A DNA stretch of 64,000 nt from Proteles cristata cristata (GCA_017311185.1 JAESUZ010003404.1:1-64000); one strand, 5' to 3'; positions 10,878 to 22,816 are shown, numbered from the stretch's first letter. A program made the numbers and translations. The notes: generated from the sequence alone by a model not told the origin.

Positions 10878-11124
10878 GGGGTCCCTGGGTGGCTCAGGTG
10901 GCTAAGCATCTGACTTCAGCTCAGGTCATGAACTCCCTATTCATGAGTTCAAGCCCCACGTCGGGCTCTGTGCTGACAGCTCAGAGCCTGGAGCCTGCTT
11001 TGGATTCTGTGTGTCTCTCTCTCTCTCTCTGCCGCTTCCCTGCTTGTGCTCTGTCCTCTCTCAAAAATAAATAAAACATTAAAAAAAAATCCTTTAAAAA
11101 ATAAAAAACAAAAAATAAAATAGA
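10878..11124 (+). mobile_element. CAN-SINE, 181 bp downstream of STARD3NL exon 2
   Basis: Complete copy with an extended AAAATAAATAAAAC...A-rich tail. The target duplication AAAAATAACAGTACA occurs at 10863-10877 and again at about 11127-11141. It lies antisense in intron 2, close to the exon 2 donor. Confidence 0.94.
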
Positions 11125-11304
11125 TTAAAAATAACAGTACAGAACAAGAAAGGTCAAAGTTAGCTGGAAAAGAGCAATGTTTTCTCCTTTGGAAAAACAT
11201 GGGAATTCACTGGATGACACAGAAATGATGAGAAAAATAAGAAAATGTTTCTTGCCTCTGGAAACAATTCTTATATAAAGTCATGGGGAAAAAAAACCAC
11301 TTAC

Positions 11305-11572
11305 ATTTAACTCTATTATCCACAGTAATGTTACAAATAAGAGGTCAAAGGTGACAAACAAACAGAAAGTCCTCCGGACATCAGAAATGCCTTTCTTCTC
11401 CCTCCCTTCATAGGGCTCGATCCTGGCCATGAGGTGTGCGGGGTTGATGGAGTGAAGGTCACGCAGAGACGCGTGGGAGCTCTGGCTCGCTGTCAGGGCG
11501 CCCTCCATGTCTTCCTGAGGGGGGTTCATCCCGGAGGCGGGTGAACGGAGCCCTTTTCCAACTTCACCATCC
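11305..11572 (-). CDS. STARD3NL: STARD3NL exon 2: start codon and residues 1-75
   Basis: The minus-strand acceptor is CTTCTCTCTAG at 11574-11573; the exon runs to AAT at 11305 and the donor is GTAAGT. The first 43 bases are 5' UTR and the coding part is 11305-11529 (225 bp, 75 codons, phase 0 end). Translation starts MNPPQEDMEGALTASQSSHA, continues with the EGREKKGISDVRRTFC block, and ends in a hydrophobic helix (about residues 53-73, FVTFDLLFVTLLWIIEL). These match the STARD3NL N-terminal cytosolic tail and first MENTAL membrane segment. The chosen ATG has G at -3 and A at +4. Downstream of the donor the frame reads SGFFSP and stops, so splicing is required. A uORF overlaps the start (separate entry). 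Confidence 0.96.
11526..11570 (-). promoter_or_regulatory. uORF in STARD3NL 5' UTR overlapping the start codon
   Basis: Two bases after the exon 2 acceptor an ATG (11570-11568, G at +4) opens a 14-codon frame. Its TGA shares bases with the main ATG (GGATGA: stop 11528-11526, start 11529-11527). With the predicted exon 1 ending GACGAG, the -3 base is G, a favourable context. No ATG occurs in the predicted exon 1, so this would be the first AUG. The arrangement suggests leaky scanning or termination-reinitiation control. The sequence is direct; the effect is inference. Confidence 0.6.
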
Positions 11573-12310
11573 CTAGAGAGAAGACAGCTGTGTGTGAAAT
11601 CAGGGCGCTCCTAAGCCACCACGCGGCTCCCCCCCATCCCCCCGTAATCGTTCCTCCAGCGCGGTGACATAGTGTCGTAACTGAAGACATCTGTGTTCGG
11701 ACGAAGACATAAAAAGGGGAAGGAGAGGCGCCTCCCGACTCTAGCACTGTTACAGGGGAGCTGGTGCGGAAACGCCCGGCTGCAGAGAACGCAGGCATGC
11801 TGGATTAGAGAGCCGACGGTGCGCAGCACAGGAGGAAGGGCAACGGAGAGCCTGGAGCAGGGACAGGACGCCTCCCCAGTTGTGTGTCATCACTCTCAGC
11901 GCAGGAAACCAGTTCCTGAAAGCTCCTCAGAGAACACGTGACTAGAATGTGGAAACTAGACAGAGAAGAAGTTGTTTCCTAAAGAGGAACTGCTTTCCAC
12001 CAAAAGTATCTAATCAGCTGCCTTGAGAGCTTCCCCATTACGTCCTAATGCATAAGCGTGTTTCAGGCCTCTTCTTGGAAAGGCACCCACACCCCCAAAG
12101 TTCATCAGCATCACGCACATGCCTCTGCCGAGTGCCCAAGTCACAGCTCTATCTGGAGATCTAGGACCCCCTCTTCCCAATGCCAGGATGTGCTTCCAGA
12201 ATAAAAGTGAAAGATTACTAACCTAAATGATCTGACCTCTTCACTGACAAGACAAAGTCATGCAACAGTTTGGTGGACGGTACTGCTATCTCCCGTCTAT
12301 AGCGCGTCTC
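11573..12310. other. Intron 1, 3' end; no repeat recognised
   Basis: Directly upstream of exon 2 in gene direction. CG-rich at 11600-11860, with open frames on both strands that run through the exon 2 acceptor. These are likely a by-product of base composition. No other exon was recognised. Confidence 0.4.
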
Positions 12311-12326
12311 CCCACAGGGGGGCGCT
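12311..12326 (+). promoter_or_regulatory. CTCF-like motif
   Basis: CCCACAGGGGGGCGCTAG differs at about two positions from the CTCF core CCACCAGGGGGCGCTA, keeping the GGGGGCGCTA half. It lies in intron 1, about 740 bp upstream of exon 2. Single motif match only; occupancy cannot be seen. Confidence 0.5.
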
Positions 12327-13800
12327 AGACCCCTGGCTCTACTGACCTCGCCAGCTTAACCCACTTCTGTTCAGACGTAAGAACCATGCACTGGTTCTTT
12401 CTCCTGCCACAGTGACTGGCAATGTCCAGTTAAAGAAGAGCAGTTTCAAGGCGGGTAAAAAATAATCTGAAAATAGACCACGGACATTTCCCTAAAGCGT
12501 CGTGGTCCAGCTTGGTCCTATTCGCAGTCCAGAATGGTCTCGTTGCACATGGCCCTCATTTCTCTCCCTTCCCATATTCCACATCTTCATACGATAAAAC
12601 GACGTAACATTTTTGAAAGCAAAGATGTTTTAAGATATTCATACCTCCTGGTCTGGTAACCCTGGGCCAAGACAAAAACTGATCTATGTCGCTAGAGGTT
12701 GGGTTAGTGATGCTAGTGATTACCTTTGAGCAAGAGGGAGGGAATAGAGACTAGAGCTCACGAGTTGGGTCAAATTCCATTTCTTGGCCTCAGCAGAGCT
12801 ACCACGGCTGTGCTCACTTGGTAATAATTCACTGATGTAGATAGTAGTTGCGGTGGGGTACTGACTTGCGAATATTCAACATGCTGTATGCTTATGGACA
12901 CATGCACGTATATCGATGGTGTGTGTGTCTGTTAGGCAGATGTCGTTATACATCCATAATAGTCTCAACGAGAAAACAATCTAAATATCTAGCAAACAGG
13001 GAGTACTGAGATAAATCATAATATAACCACAGTATAGTCACCCAATAAAGTACTCAAAACTTAGAAAAATGCTTATGTTCTAATAGTAACTAGACTAAAA
13101 GTTCATTAAATGGAACACATGCATAAAATCAAATTTTTAAAAGAATGTGCCTATGAAACATTCAACTGTTGATACTGATTATCACTGCCCGATATTATAT
13201 TTTCCCCCTTTGTGCCTTTTCCTTACAGTCAGATTTGCTATTTTGCACATACTGTATTTACAACACAAGGGACTACATTCAAACGTAATTTTGTTATAGT
13301 CCTGGCCAGATGTCCACGGATTTTATGAAGTCCTTCCCTCTCTTTACATCTGGGTGACAGGAGATAATAGCACATGGAACATTCTGAAGAGCTCAACAGG
13401 AGTCCACTTCAGTGCCTTGTAAAGAAAATATAAAATCCCCAAAATTGAAAGTATTTCTACACAATTTCTTTCTCATGGAGATCGACCCCATCCTAAGGGA
13501 AGGAGTTCAATGGCATATTCCCCTCTCCAGTTGCTCTTAAAACAAAGCTTGCAAAGCACTAACTTTATTCTGCCAGACTTCTAACCGTTAATTCTGGAAC
13601 AGTAAATAAAAGGAACGTAACTAATGTTTTCTGTGATGAAACACACACAAAACTCAAAAAGATACCAGAGATGCTCTCTAAATCTGAGCCTGGGTAAATA
13701 CCGACATATTTCAGTGGCAACACATTCTACAGTAAGAAGCAGCAACCCAAGTAGCTTTTAAATTGATCTAATATTATTCTATTAGCAAGTATATTTAAAA
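12327..13800. other. Intron 1, mostly unique
   Basis: Around 12930-13190 (AATCTAAATATCTAGCAAACA...TAAATCATAATATAACC, ...AAAAATGCTTATGTTC) there is a plus-strand ancient LINE 3'-end-like segment, too diverged to name. The rest shows no repeat, exon or RNA gene. Confidence 0.35.
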
Positions 13801-14025
13801 ATTTTTAAATTTCTTATGCTTTTTTTTTTGAGAGAGCGAGAGAGAGCAAGAGTGCACGTGGACAGATGCAGAGGAAAGGGGCAGAAGGAGAGAGAGAGAA
13901 TCTTAAGCAAGCTCCACACTCGGCATAGAACCCCACACGGGGCTCTATCCCACAACCTTGGGATCATGACCTGAGCTGAAATTAAGAGTCAGATGCTCAA
14001 CTGACTGAGCCACCCAGATGCCCCT
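13801..14025 (-). mobile_element. CAN-SINE
   Basis: T-rich tail, GAGAGAGCGAGAGAG middle, CCCACACGGGGCTCTATCCCA, ending GAGCCACCCAGATGCCCC. Sense to STARD3NL, in intron 1. Confidence 0.9.
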
Positions 14026-14589
14026 AAAAATTAAACTCTTAAATCTACTAAACTGTATGGATGATCCAACAAATTCACAATTCAAACTCAGGGCTGTTTT
14101 TAGGAAGAAAATCACTCTCCTCCGTCTCATGCATTCCTCCTTCCCTGAGCCCACTCCTCATGAATAAAACAGGATCCCAAAGCAAAACATCACTCCTAGA
14201 AATCTGAGGCTATTTCACACTAAAACCTGACATCATTCAATGGTATACACCTTCCCTGAGATATGAGGATCATTGCATCATTTTTCAGATGCATACACAG
14301 AACTGCTAACTTGCCAGAATTTACAGATACTTGCACGCCTTCAACAACAGTTAGCCAAAGCACAGACTGTTGTGAGCAGATTGACTCTTACCAGGTTGAG
14401 CTCCCTCTGGAACAGAGGGGGATCTTAAAAGAGAGAGAGAGCGAGCTTCCTTTTAAGGGGTAAAAATACTAGACAAAGCCCCTTTCTACTCTACAATGAT
14501 AGGGCTTCATCCTAACCCTGTCCTTCCAAAAGATTCGCGTATGAATTCCTTCAGAAGACTTCACTGAAATGCTCTCCACATTCTAATCC
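14026..14589. other. Intron 1, unique
   Basis: Nothing recognisable. Open frames of 66-69 codons here lack motifs or splice context. Confidence 0.35.
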
Positions 14590-14790
14590 CCAGGCAGGTC
14601 AAGCAGATCTCCTCCAAGTCCCTAGGGCTGGGGATATATGTCACTTCTGCACTGCTTACCACAATATGCCTTAATTATCCACTGCTTCGCCTGTCTCTCC
14701 CGCTAGTCAGTGTGTCCCATGAAGGCCTTGGATTTGCCTTGCACATCCCTGTGCCCCAGTACACGGGCCATGTCAGGGACAAATGTCGAC
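14590..14790 (+). mobile_element. L2 3' fragment
   Basis: Resembles the L2 3' region: CTTCTGCACTGCTTACCACAA, TTATCCACTGCTTCGCCTGTC, CTCCCGCTAGTCAGTGTG, CCATGAAGGCC. This is the CACT..TATC..TGT..CTCC..AGA..TGTAAGCTCCATGA order. Diverged; ends approximate. Confidence 0.5.
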
Positions 14791-15683
14791 TAAGTAAATT
14801 CTACCACCTTGCACAGAGACCAGGGGAGTCGGCTTTCAAATTCTCTGCATGGAAGAGGCCACAACTGTTTTTCCTAAGGAAGAGCTTGGATATTCTCCCA
14901 GATATAATTTTGGAAGTATTAAATATTCAGCTCTTGGTACTGAGAGCCTCTCTGGGGTTGGTTCAAGGAAAGCTAAGCCTCTCCAAAGAGGGCGGTAAGT
15001 ACTGAATAGCTGTACACACAGGGGGCTGCAAGCTTTATTCCAACCAAGGGGAACATACGGGGGATGAGGGTTAAAAGAATTAAAAGAACAACATCTCCTT
15101 AGCTTTCTCTAGGATTTGTGTGAGGAGATGAGAATCTCTTCTTGTTCTTTCAGGTTTTGAAATGAGATTCGTGTCTTCATGAATCTCCTGAATCCTCATC
15201 TGTACTGTAATATTAGCCAGCCGTTACCACAATTATGCTGCATTAAGAAGCTGCTCCAAGGTTCAGGGGCATAACACAATCTACATTTGTTCTCAAGCTC
15301 ACAGGTCCACGGGCTGCCTGAAGTTCCGCGGATCTCGTGGGGGTCCGCTGGGCAACTCTGCTTCGGGGTGCAGCAGACCGTGGCTTCAAACTGCGCTGGA
15401 TGTAGGTCGGCTCCTTGTCTGTCTTCCTCCTCAGACCAGGACTAACTGGGTCGTGTACTTTTCACAGCAGGTGGCAACAGCACAAGACAAGCGAGATCAC
15501 GTAAATACCTTTAAACTCATTGTATATATCACATCCGCTCATATTCTATCCGCCAAAGTCTATCTCAAGGCCATGCCCAAGGGCGGTAGAGCTGGGATGC
15601 ACACTCCACTCAAGAGAGGAGAACGTTAGGTGAATGTGTGCTTATTGAAAGTCCAACCTAGCACAGCTCTCAGTGCTCTAAAC
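14791..15683. other. Intron 1, unique
   Basis: About 900 bp with no confident repeat or exon. 15200-15480 includes a segment like the 'CTAAGAAGCTGC..CAGGGGCATAACACAATCTACATTTG' part of old LTR/DNA elements, not assignable. Confidence 0.3.
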
Positions 15684-15878
15684 CAGGGGTTGGCAAACGA
15701 CAGCCTGGAGGTCATCTCTGGCTTGCTACCTGTTTCTGAGTATCAGGTTTTAACACGCCACCACCACACCCATTCTTACGGTCTGTGGAGGCTTTCACAC
15801 CAGGATGACAGAGGTGAACTGTCACAACAGAATATTTTATGGCTAAAATATTTCCTACCTGCATTTTTCTAGAAAGAG
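15684..15878 (-). mobile_element. MER20-like hAT relic, opposite orientation
   Basis: Starts CAGGGGTTGGCAAACGACAGCC, the reverse-complement terminus of the MER20 family. It continues with CACCCATTCTTACGGTCTGTGG and AACAGAATATTTTATGGCTAAAATATTT. It is inverted relative to the copy at 10577, about 5 kb away. Confidence 0.7.
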
Positions 15879-17600
15879 GGATTATTGCTTTCATCAGCTT
15901 CACAAAGGAGACTCGGGCGAGATCTGGAGTTAACTCAGGTTAGCAACTCTAATACTCTAATTGATGAACATTAGTTTTTCCAAACCCATGCTCTGATGGT
16001 GATTAGCGGAACCCTGCAGCTCATTCTTATTTTTCCACCGAGGGCTCTAGTGACACACCACAGATTATGCTGGCTTACCTGAGGGCCACTTCACATGGCA
16101 TGAACATGCTGCTCTTTCCTTACCTCCGCACTACTAGAACTGGAGAAAAACTCTTGTCTCCTCTATGCTGGTAGCTTCTTAAATGATGATTATCCATCCC
16201 AGGTGGGAAAAAAAAAACAAGAGCAAAATGAATTGAGATCCTTTCTGCTTCAAAGAAGAATTGCCTCCATCTTTGGGAGTCTTCCACGGCACTGGTCCCC
16301 AGGCTGGGTGCAAAGCTGAGCCCAAACTTCTACTCCATCTGCTTGAGGACAGAATCGACACTACCCAGACGGTAAACAGCAGCCGCTCTGCGTGCTAGCC
16401 ACCACTGCTGGCCTCACACAAAGTCCCACCATTGCTTGTACCTTCCTAGACAGAGCCTCTGGGCACCTGCTGGGGCCATCAAACCACATCTTTCATCCCC
16501 ACCATCCAGCCTGCTTCTCTTACTACTTCTGGCCATAGCCAGAACATGTGTGTTCTCCTCCAAGAGCGTGTCAGAATAACAGACACTAAAATAATTTAAT
16601 TCAGAAGGACTTTGGTCATCATCTTAACCAAAGGCCTAGGGAGCAGAACTGGCTCACTGACATGTTTTGTTTGGTCTGGCCCAGTGTTTCTCAAGATTTT
16701 GAACTAACTGCTAACATTTTAAATAATAAAGTTGCATATACAAACTAGACTTCCAGCTTTTCTTGAAAAGTCAAAAGTAGAATCAGGAGGTCTGCATTTC
16801 CCTACCATGACAATTAAGCTGCTGGCCGTTTTAGATGGAAGAAGCCCTTTCCACCTGGCCTCAGTTTTGACCTAGTCTGGAGGAGTTTAAGTTTGCCAGT
16901 CTGATCTATTTCCACTCCCTTGTTTTCCAGGCAAAGAGAGGCATTAATGTCTGAAGACTGTGTCTCACCATATTGTTTCTAAGCGTTCTTTATCTTTAAC
17001 AAAGTTATTCTTGCCTGTACAGTAAATGTATGATTAAATCTGAAAAAAAAAAAAAAAATCTGAGGCTTACCCGGATTAAGGGACACGCCCATCTACAAGA
17101 GATTTTAAGATATATTTTAGGATTAAAGCTCAAATCTTCTACTTCCTTCCTCTCCATCACTCTGCCTCCTCCCAGATCACTAGAGGGAAATAGGAAGGAC
17201 ATCTGTAGGCGTTTAAATAGGCCTTGGGATGCAGGCATTGAATTTGAGCATCCCCAAAGACATGGCTGCAACCACTATATCCTAAAACTGGGTTTCTTTG
17301 GGAGCAAGGAGCAGCCCAGGCTGGCTATCTTCTTGCGAGGTGCCTACAAGACCTAGTTCATGACGAGAAAAGTCCTGTCTAGAGCCTACAGATTCCTAGG
17401 TGAAACAGCCTGAACCGGGGAATGGGAATATTGAGGGGACAACCTGACATTTACAAACCTGCCTTGCCAGTAAGAGAAAGTGGCACGGTGACTAAGAAGC
17501 ATAGATACTTTAAAGAATAAATATGTACAGAAAGAGAGGATGTGGGAAGGAAGCTAAAGCTAATTTGTAGTAGTAAAAAACATAGTAAAGCAATTGTCAT
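15879..17600. other. Intron 1, mostly unique
   Basis: Around 16615-16830 (GGCTCACTGACATGTTTTGTTTGG, CTAACATTTTAAATAATAAAG) there is a decayed hAT-type DNA transposon-like segment. A poly(A) run lies at 17042-17058. No exon or RNA gene was recognised. Confidence 0.35.
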
Positions 17601-17817
17601 ATTTTTTTTAATTTTTAGTTTATTTATTTTGAGAAAGAGGTTGCATGTGCTTTGAGTAGAGGAGAGAGACAAAGGTCGGGGGGAGAGGGAGTGAATCCCA
17701 AACGGGCCACTCTCTCAGCACAGAGCCCCATGTAGCACTGTATCCCACGAACCATGAGATCATGACTTGAGCTGCAATCAAGTGTTGGACGCTTAACTGA
17801 GTGACTGACACACCCCA
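17601..17817 (-). mobile_element. CAN-SINE
   Basis: TTTTTTTAATTTTTAGTTTATTTATTTTGAG tail end, GA-rich middle, CCCATGTAGCACTGTATCCCA, and a decayed head (CTGAGTGACTGACACACCCC). More diverged than most copies. Confidence 0.85.
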
Positions 17818-18344
17818 CAGTCTCCGTATTTTAAAGTTATCAATATGGGGTAAGGAAAGTTCTGCCATGCCTAAAAATGCCACATCAAATTCAATCAATG
17901 ACTTTCTCATAAAATAAAAATTTCTACTTGGTGCTTGCTTAAATGAAGTTGCTTCATTTTTTAAAAACTTCAAAGGTGTTTGCAGTAAGATGTTCTAAAC
18001 AAAAGGACAGGTATGACTCCCTGCCCTGTACCTGCTGGCGCTGTTGATGTCATGACGTGTGCCAACCTTGCCCTGAAAGTAAGGACCTGGTAGAGCGCCA
18101 ATGAAAGTGGCTTTAGAAAGCCTGGCCATGGGCCAGGTTAAGGAGTTGACACCTTTGTATAACACCGCAGCTCCGGGAGCTGGAGAACCCGTGTTCCGAA
18201 ATACTACGGGAAGTTTAACTTAGGAACAAACTGCCTGCTACCATCAAGTTCACATTTCCAAACAGCCTTGGCTTACTTTATGCCATGTATTTTCCAAACG
18301 AAATACAACATCTAGAAAAATAGTACTAAAGTCTAGGCTTCTGG
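17818..18344. other. Intron 1, unique
   Basis: No repeat or exon recognised. Confidence 0.35.
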
Positions 18345-18700
18345 ATTGAACTTTTTTCGTTGTTTCAAGATTTTATTTAAATTCTAGTTAGGTAACATAT
18401 CGTGTAGTAACGGTTTCAGCAGTAAAATTTAGTGATGTATCACTTACATACAACACTCAGTGCTCATCCCAACAAGCGCCCTCCTCAGGGTCCACCACTC
18501 ATTTGGCCCATCCTCCCACCAACCTCTCCTTCAACTTTCAGTTTGCTCTCTATAACCATTAAAAAAATGAAATCTTGCCATTTGCAACGATGGAGCTAGA
18601 ATGTATTACGCTAAGCGAAATAAATTAGAGAAAGACAAATACCCTATGATTTCACTTACGTGTGGAATTTAAGAAACAAAACAGATGAATACTGAATTAG
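18345..18700 (-). mobile_element. L1 3' end with 5' inversion (twin-primed)
   Basis: 18345-18557 is minus-strand L1 3' UTR (AAATTCTAGTTAGGTAACAT, CACTTACATACAACACTCAG, GTTTGCTCTCTATAACC). At about 18560 the orientation flips: 18567-18690 is plus-strand ORF2 end (ATCTTGCCATTTGCAACGATGG, ACGCTAAGCGAAATAAATTAG, GATTTCACTTACGTGTGG). The outer end of the plus piece and the inner end of the minus piece are neighbours in L1, as twin priming predicts. Confidence 0.85.
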
Positions 18701-19902
18701 ATTTTAAAATACCTACATATCACATTCAGATTAGCAGTTGAAACATGAGGAAATTACTGGATAGAGAGAAACAATTGGAGATGACTAGACAGAAAAATCG
18801 GGGGGGGGGGCAGTTATTTCAAAGTAATAATGAAAAATTTTATAAAGCATTAAATAAAACCACCCAACTGTTTGGTATTACTTCAAATAAAAAAAATCTT
18901 TCCTGAGCCAAGGAGTCAAATTTTGCCACTAGATCCCTATTAATTTGACAACTGAGTGGAATATTTAAAAAAGAAAAAAAATTATGTGCATGTATGAAAC
19001 TCTGCAAGGCTTTTTACAGACTTTCCCATATCATCAGGACTACAGAGGGGGGAAAAGGGGCGAGAATTTTGAAACAATTAAAATAATCCTGCTGTCTGAG
19101 AGTTAAACATTCAACACATAATGAACCAGAGCAGATGTACTTGTCCCTCAAGAAGCAAAAGGGCTCGCAGTCCAAGACAGAGGGCACTGACGGGACTTAC
19201 CATCAGCTCAGCCACAAGGAGGGAAGAAGAAATGTGCCCGTCAGCAAGGGGATGGGTGAGCCCTCAAAACACAGGGAAAGGAGGGTCACAAATAAATGGC
19301 AGCTGTACCCAACCTGGCCTCTTCAAGTGGGAGCACCTTGCCTGGTAGTTTTTAAGTATCTCCATTCCACCAGCCAGACTCTTCCTCTGATTAATATGGT
19401 ACTAAGAGTACCATTGATCCCTTTTGTCACTGAACAATTTAATATTTGTGTTCTTATTAACATGTCATAGTTTGAATAGGGAGACAATAAACTTGAAATA
19501 AACTCAGTCTACACTGCAGCTACAGAGTTCACTGCATATTTTAAGATGTGAGTTGACCCATGTGAGGCAGAGCCACTCTTCACTGGGCTCTCTGTAAACA
19601 GATGGTGACAAATCAGATCTCCCAGTCAACAAGAAAGAGTGCTGGACTATAACGCTAACAAAGTCAATGTGATGCCACTATGAAACTATTTGGGAGATGG
19701 ATGTCTAGAGGTCTCCTGATGACGCTCACAAGCACTGCTTTCTGGAAACGTCTGGAGAAACCATTCAGATACCACTGTGGTGATGCGTTAGTCATCTTTC
19801 AAATATTAGCATATTCTGTGTATAATATGTAAGTGGTGACATTTTAAAAGAGAAATTATAGAAAGCTGTGCCTTCACTGCAGTAGTCTTCCAAAAGCTCT
19901 TT
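18701..19902. other. Intron 1, unique
   Basis: A G10 run lies at about 18799. A 111-codon plus frame at 19135-19470 has no recognised motif. A minus-strand ATG|GTAAGT donor-like site lies at 19201/19200 (see findings). No confident repeat. Confidence 0.35.
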
Positions 19903-20108
19903 AATTTTAAACATATTTTTTTAACATTTATTTGAGAGACAGAGCATGAGCAAGGGAGGGGCAGAGAGACAGACACACAGAATCTGAAGCAGGCTCCAGG
20001 TTCTGAGCTGTCAGCACAGAGCCCATTGTGGGGCTTGAACCCCCAAACTGTGACATCATGACCTTAGCTGAAGTTGGTGCTTAACCAGTTGAGCCACCCA
20101 GGTATCTC
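19903..20108 (-). mobile_element. CAN-SINE
   Basis: ATTTTTTTAACATTTATTTGAGAG tail, GAGGGGCAGAGAGACAG middle, B-box complement (GGGGCTTGAACCC), ending GAGCCACCCAGGTATC. Confidence 0.9.
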
Positions 20109-22816
20109 CTTGTGCAGTATCTCTTTGTAAGCTTACATGCAATTATCAATAATTTTCTATAAGTAAATTATTAAGAGCACCACAGTTGTCAGACTCCAAA
20201 CAGATAAAGAATAACTGACCTTGATTCTGCAATGCTAATACAGTACATTTACTTATTTTAAAATCTGACTTACAAGTATTTGAGTATGATTACTAATTCA
20301 TAACCAAAAAAGCAGGGGAGGTTCAGCTAAAGGTTCTTAATAAGTATAAAAAAACATCAAAAACTCAGGATTCATAATTAAGCTCTAAAGATTCTGACAT
20401 ATATCCTCTCAAGTAAGCAAGTAGAGCTAATGTCTGGATTTCTAAAACTTGAGAAGTGTAACACATTTGAAATCAGGTTTAAAATTTACCACTCAGTATC
20501 AATAATGTATGCCTTACCAGAAAGAACAGAGATAAAAAATGCATCTTAAAAAAAGAAAATGTAAAAGCCAAATAAACAATAGATTATGATCAAAATGGAA
20601 GGTGTGACAGTTGATTTTAAAAAAAAAAATCCATTCGGTATTTTAATGATACACACATGGATGCTGATTATTTGAATACATAATAAATTTTTTTAAAGAT
20701 TGATAATTTTTTAACCCTTCAATAACAGACTATATGCTATTTTGAGCATATTTTGATATGTCACACTTACAAAATTTAGCATAAAACTATATTACTAGAA
20801 ATACCTAATTCAGTAAGGGTTGCAATTAGGAACTGTCTACAGAAAAACAATGCATAATAGACACTCATAACAGAGCAGTATTTTCCAAAATAACTACTGA
20901 GATAAATATATTACAATTTAAAAAATGACAGTAAGACCTCAGGAAAATGTTCACAGGGAGATGTTTATAAAAGAGCTCTGAAAATGTTCTACTAAAGATA
21001 AGAACATGTCAACCTCTCTGATGTTCGACGTAAACATCCATTTTTCTCCTCTCCTAGATCAGGGATGAGAAATGGATACAATGGAAATAATACCTCTTAC
21101 TCTGAAAAACAAGAAATTAGGTTGTATAATTAAGAAAATAACAACAGTAAAAACAGCGGAAAAGTGTCAATGTTGCACTTATCACCAAATTCACTTCCTT
21201 AAAGTGCTTTAAGTCCTTTTTAAATAAAGAATAAAATTTTTAAAATGAGGCATTTAAATTATAACGTTATAAAAACTGTAAGTATCCCATACGGAAATAT
21301 ATTAAAAAGAAAAAAAAGGAAAGCAATGAACACAATTAATAACAAATCCGAAAGGAAAATGATAAATGCTCCAGGCTGGAAGGTGGGTACAATGTGACTC
21401 ATTACACCAAACTCTCTACTTTTGTACATGGGTAAACATTTCCCTACGTTTAAAATATGAGTGAGCCTACGAAATGGACAAACACGCAAACCCAGACTAG
21501 AGAGGGGAGAAGAAGGAAGGGAAACAAGTAGCACTATAGGAGAGGTAGTTTTGCAAACTGTAAGTGACACTTCACACTCATTACACTTGAAAATCATAAA
21601 CACTCTGGAAATATTACATCAGGAAGATAAAGACAGGCTGACTAGAATGAACCATCCCCAAAAGAAAAGTGAAAAGTTAACAAAGAATTACCTAGCAAAA
21701 GAACTAGAGTCAGACAGTTTGTTCGGTATTTCAACACTGGGGGGAAATAAAACATTTTACAAACTTTAAGTGTTATGTTATGCTCCCTAACATTAAAAAA
21801 AATAAAGAAAGAAAGCGATGTTACCCTGAAAGCTAGAATAATCCTGACGTTATCTGACCAAGAACATACAAGGTCAGAGAATACAACACAAGTATGAAGT
21901 AATCCTATCTGTTAACATGTTATTATATATTCTACAGTGCTGTGTACACCACATAATAACCTAAGAGCAAAATGAGTCATTTCCTTAATGCAGACTTGAG
22001 TTAGGCACCGTGCCGAGTTCTTATCTTTCATGGGAGTCCTTTAAACCCCACAGCAGTCCCCATGAGTAGGATCCCTGTATTCAAATGTTCCTGAAACATC
22101 ACATAAAAAAGTAAAAAGTCCTATAAATAAAAACCAAACCTAATAAGAAGGCAGATATCTCTGTTCACCCCATTAAAATGTTTCTTTGCATTTCAAAAAC
22201 ATGCATAAACACAACTTACAATTCATCTGGGCCCAAAAGCTTTGAGATGATGTACATTTTGACTGGTTTTCAATTTGGGGGGACTGGGTATAATTTTAAA
22301 CTTTGTGGGACTCTTCATCTCCATGTAGATATCTACTGTCTTCTGCTTTCCTTAAAACATGGCTCTCCCAAGTCTCTTATTCTCCAGGTTTTGAAAGAGA
22401 CATGGGGAAATATAATAGTGATATAAGAAAAACAATAGCGTGAACGAAGAGAAAGTGGCAACTGATCCCCAGCACTAGGAGACACAGAACAAGGGGCGCA
22501 CGGGAGAGAGCGGCGTGCCATCTTCAGCGGCCACACACGTGCCACCCTACTGATTTACCAGAAGTCAGAAATCTGAACTGAAATAGGAAACTGACCACAA
22601 GCATCTAGTTCAATTCAAAAAAATAAAACTGCTAAAGATCAAGAAAAACTCATTACCTATAAACTGTCTGCCCTGAACTTTCCTATCTACAGATGAAAAC
22701 GATGCCATCAAAATTCAGTTGCAAAAGATTGAAACTATTAGTCATTCTAGCTCATGAGAAAGAAATCTATTCATCAAAATACACTAAACGGTTCCATTTA
22801 AAAGTTAACAAAACAG
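20109..22816. other. Intron 1, long AT-rich stretch without recognisable gene or repeat
   Basis: About 2.7 kb, AT-rich. Open frames (for example 21461-21769 plus and 21259-21603 minus) are low-complexity hydrophobic or lysine-rich translations with no family resemblance. No RNA gene seen. Old, unrecognisable LINE or LTR sequence may be present. Confidence 0.35.

Noticed and set aside
11281..11304. Read-through residues VSGFFSP after exon 2
   Set aside because: A perfect GTAAGT donor lies after AAT, and exon 3 continues the known protein (ELN|VNGG), so these codons are intronic.
21259..21769. Overlapping 114-codon (minus) and 102-codon (plus) frames
   Set aside because: Low-complexity hydrophobic and lysine-rich translations in AT-rich intron; no family resemblance.
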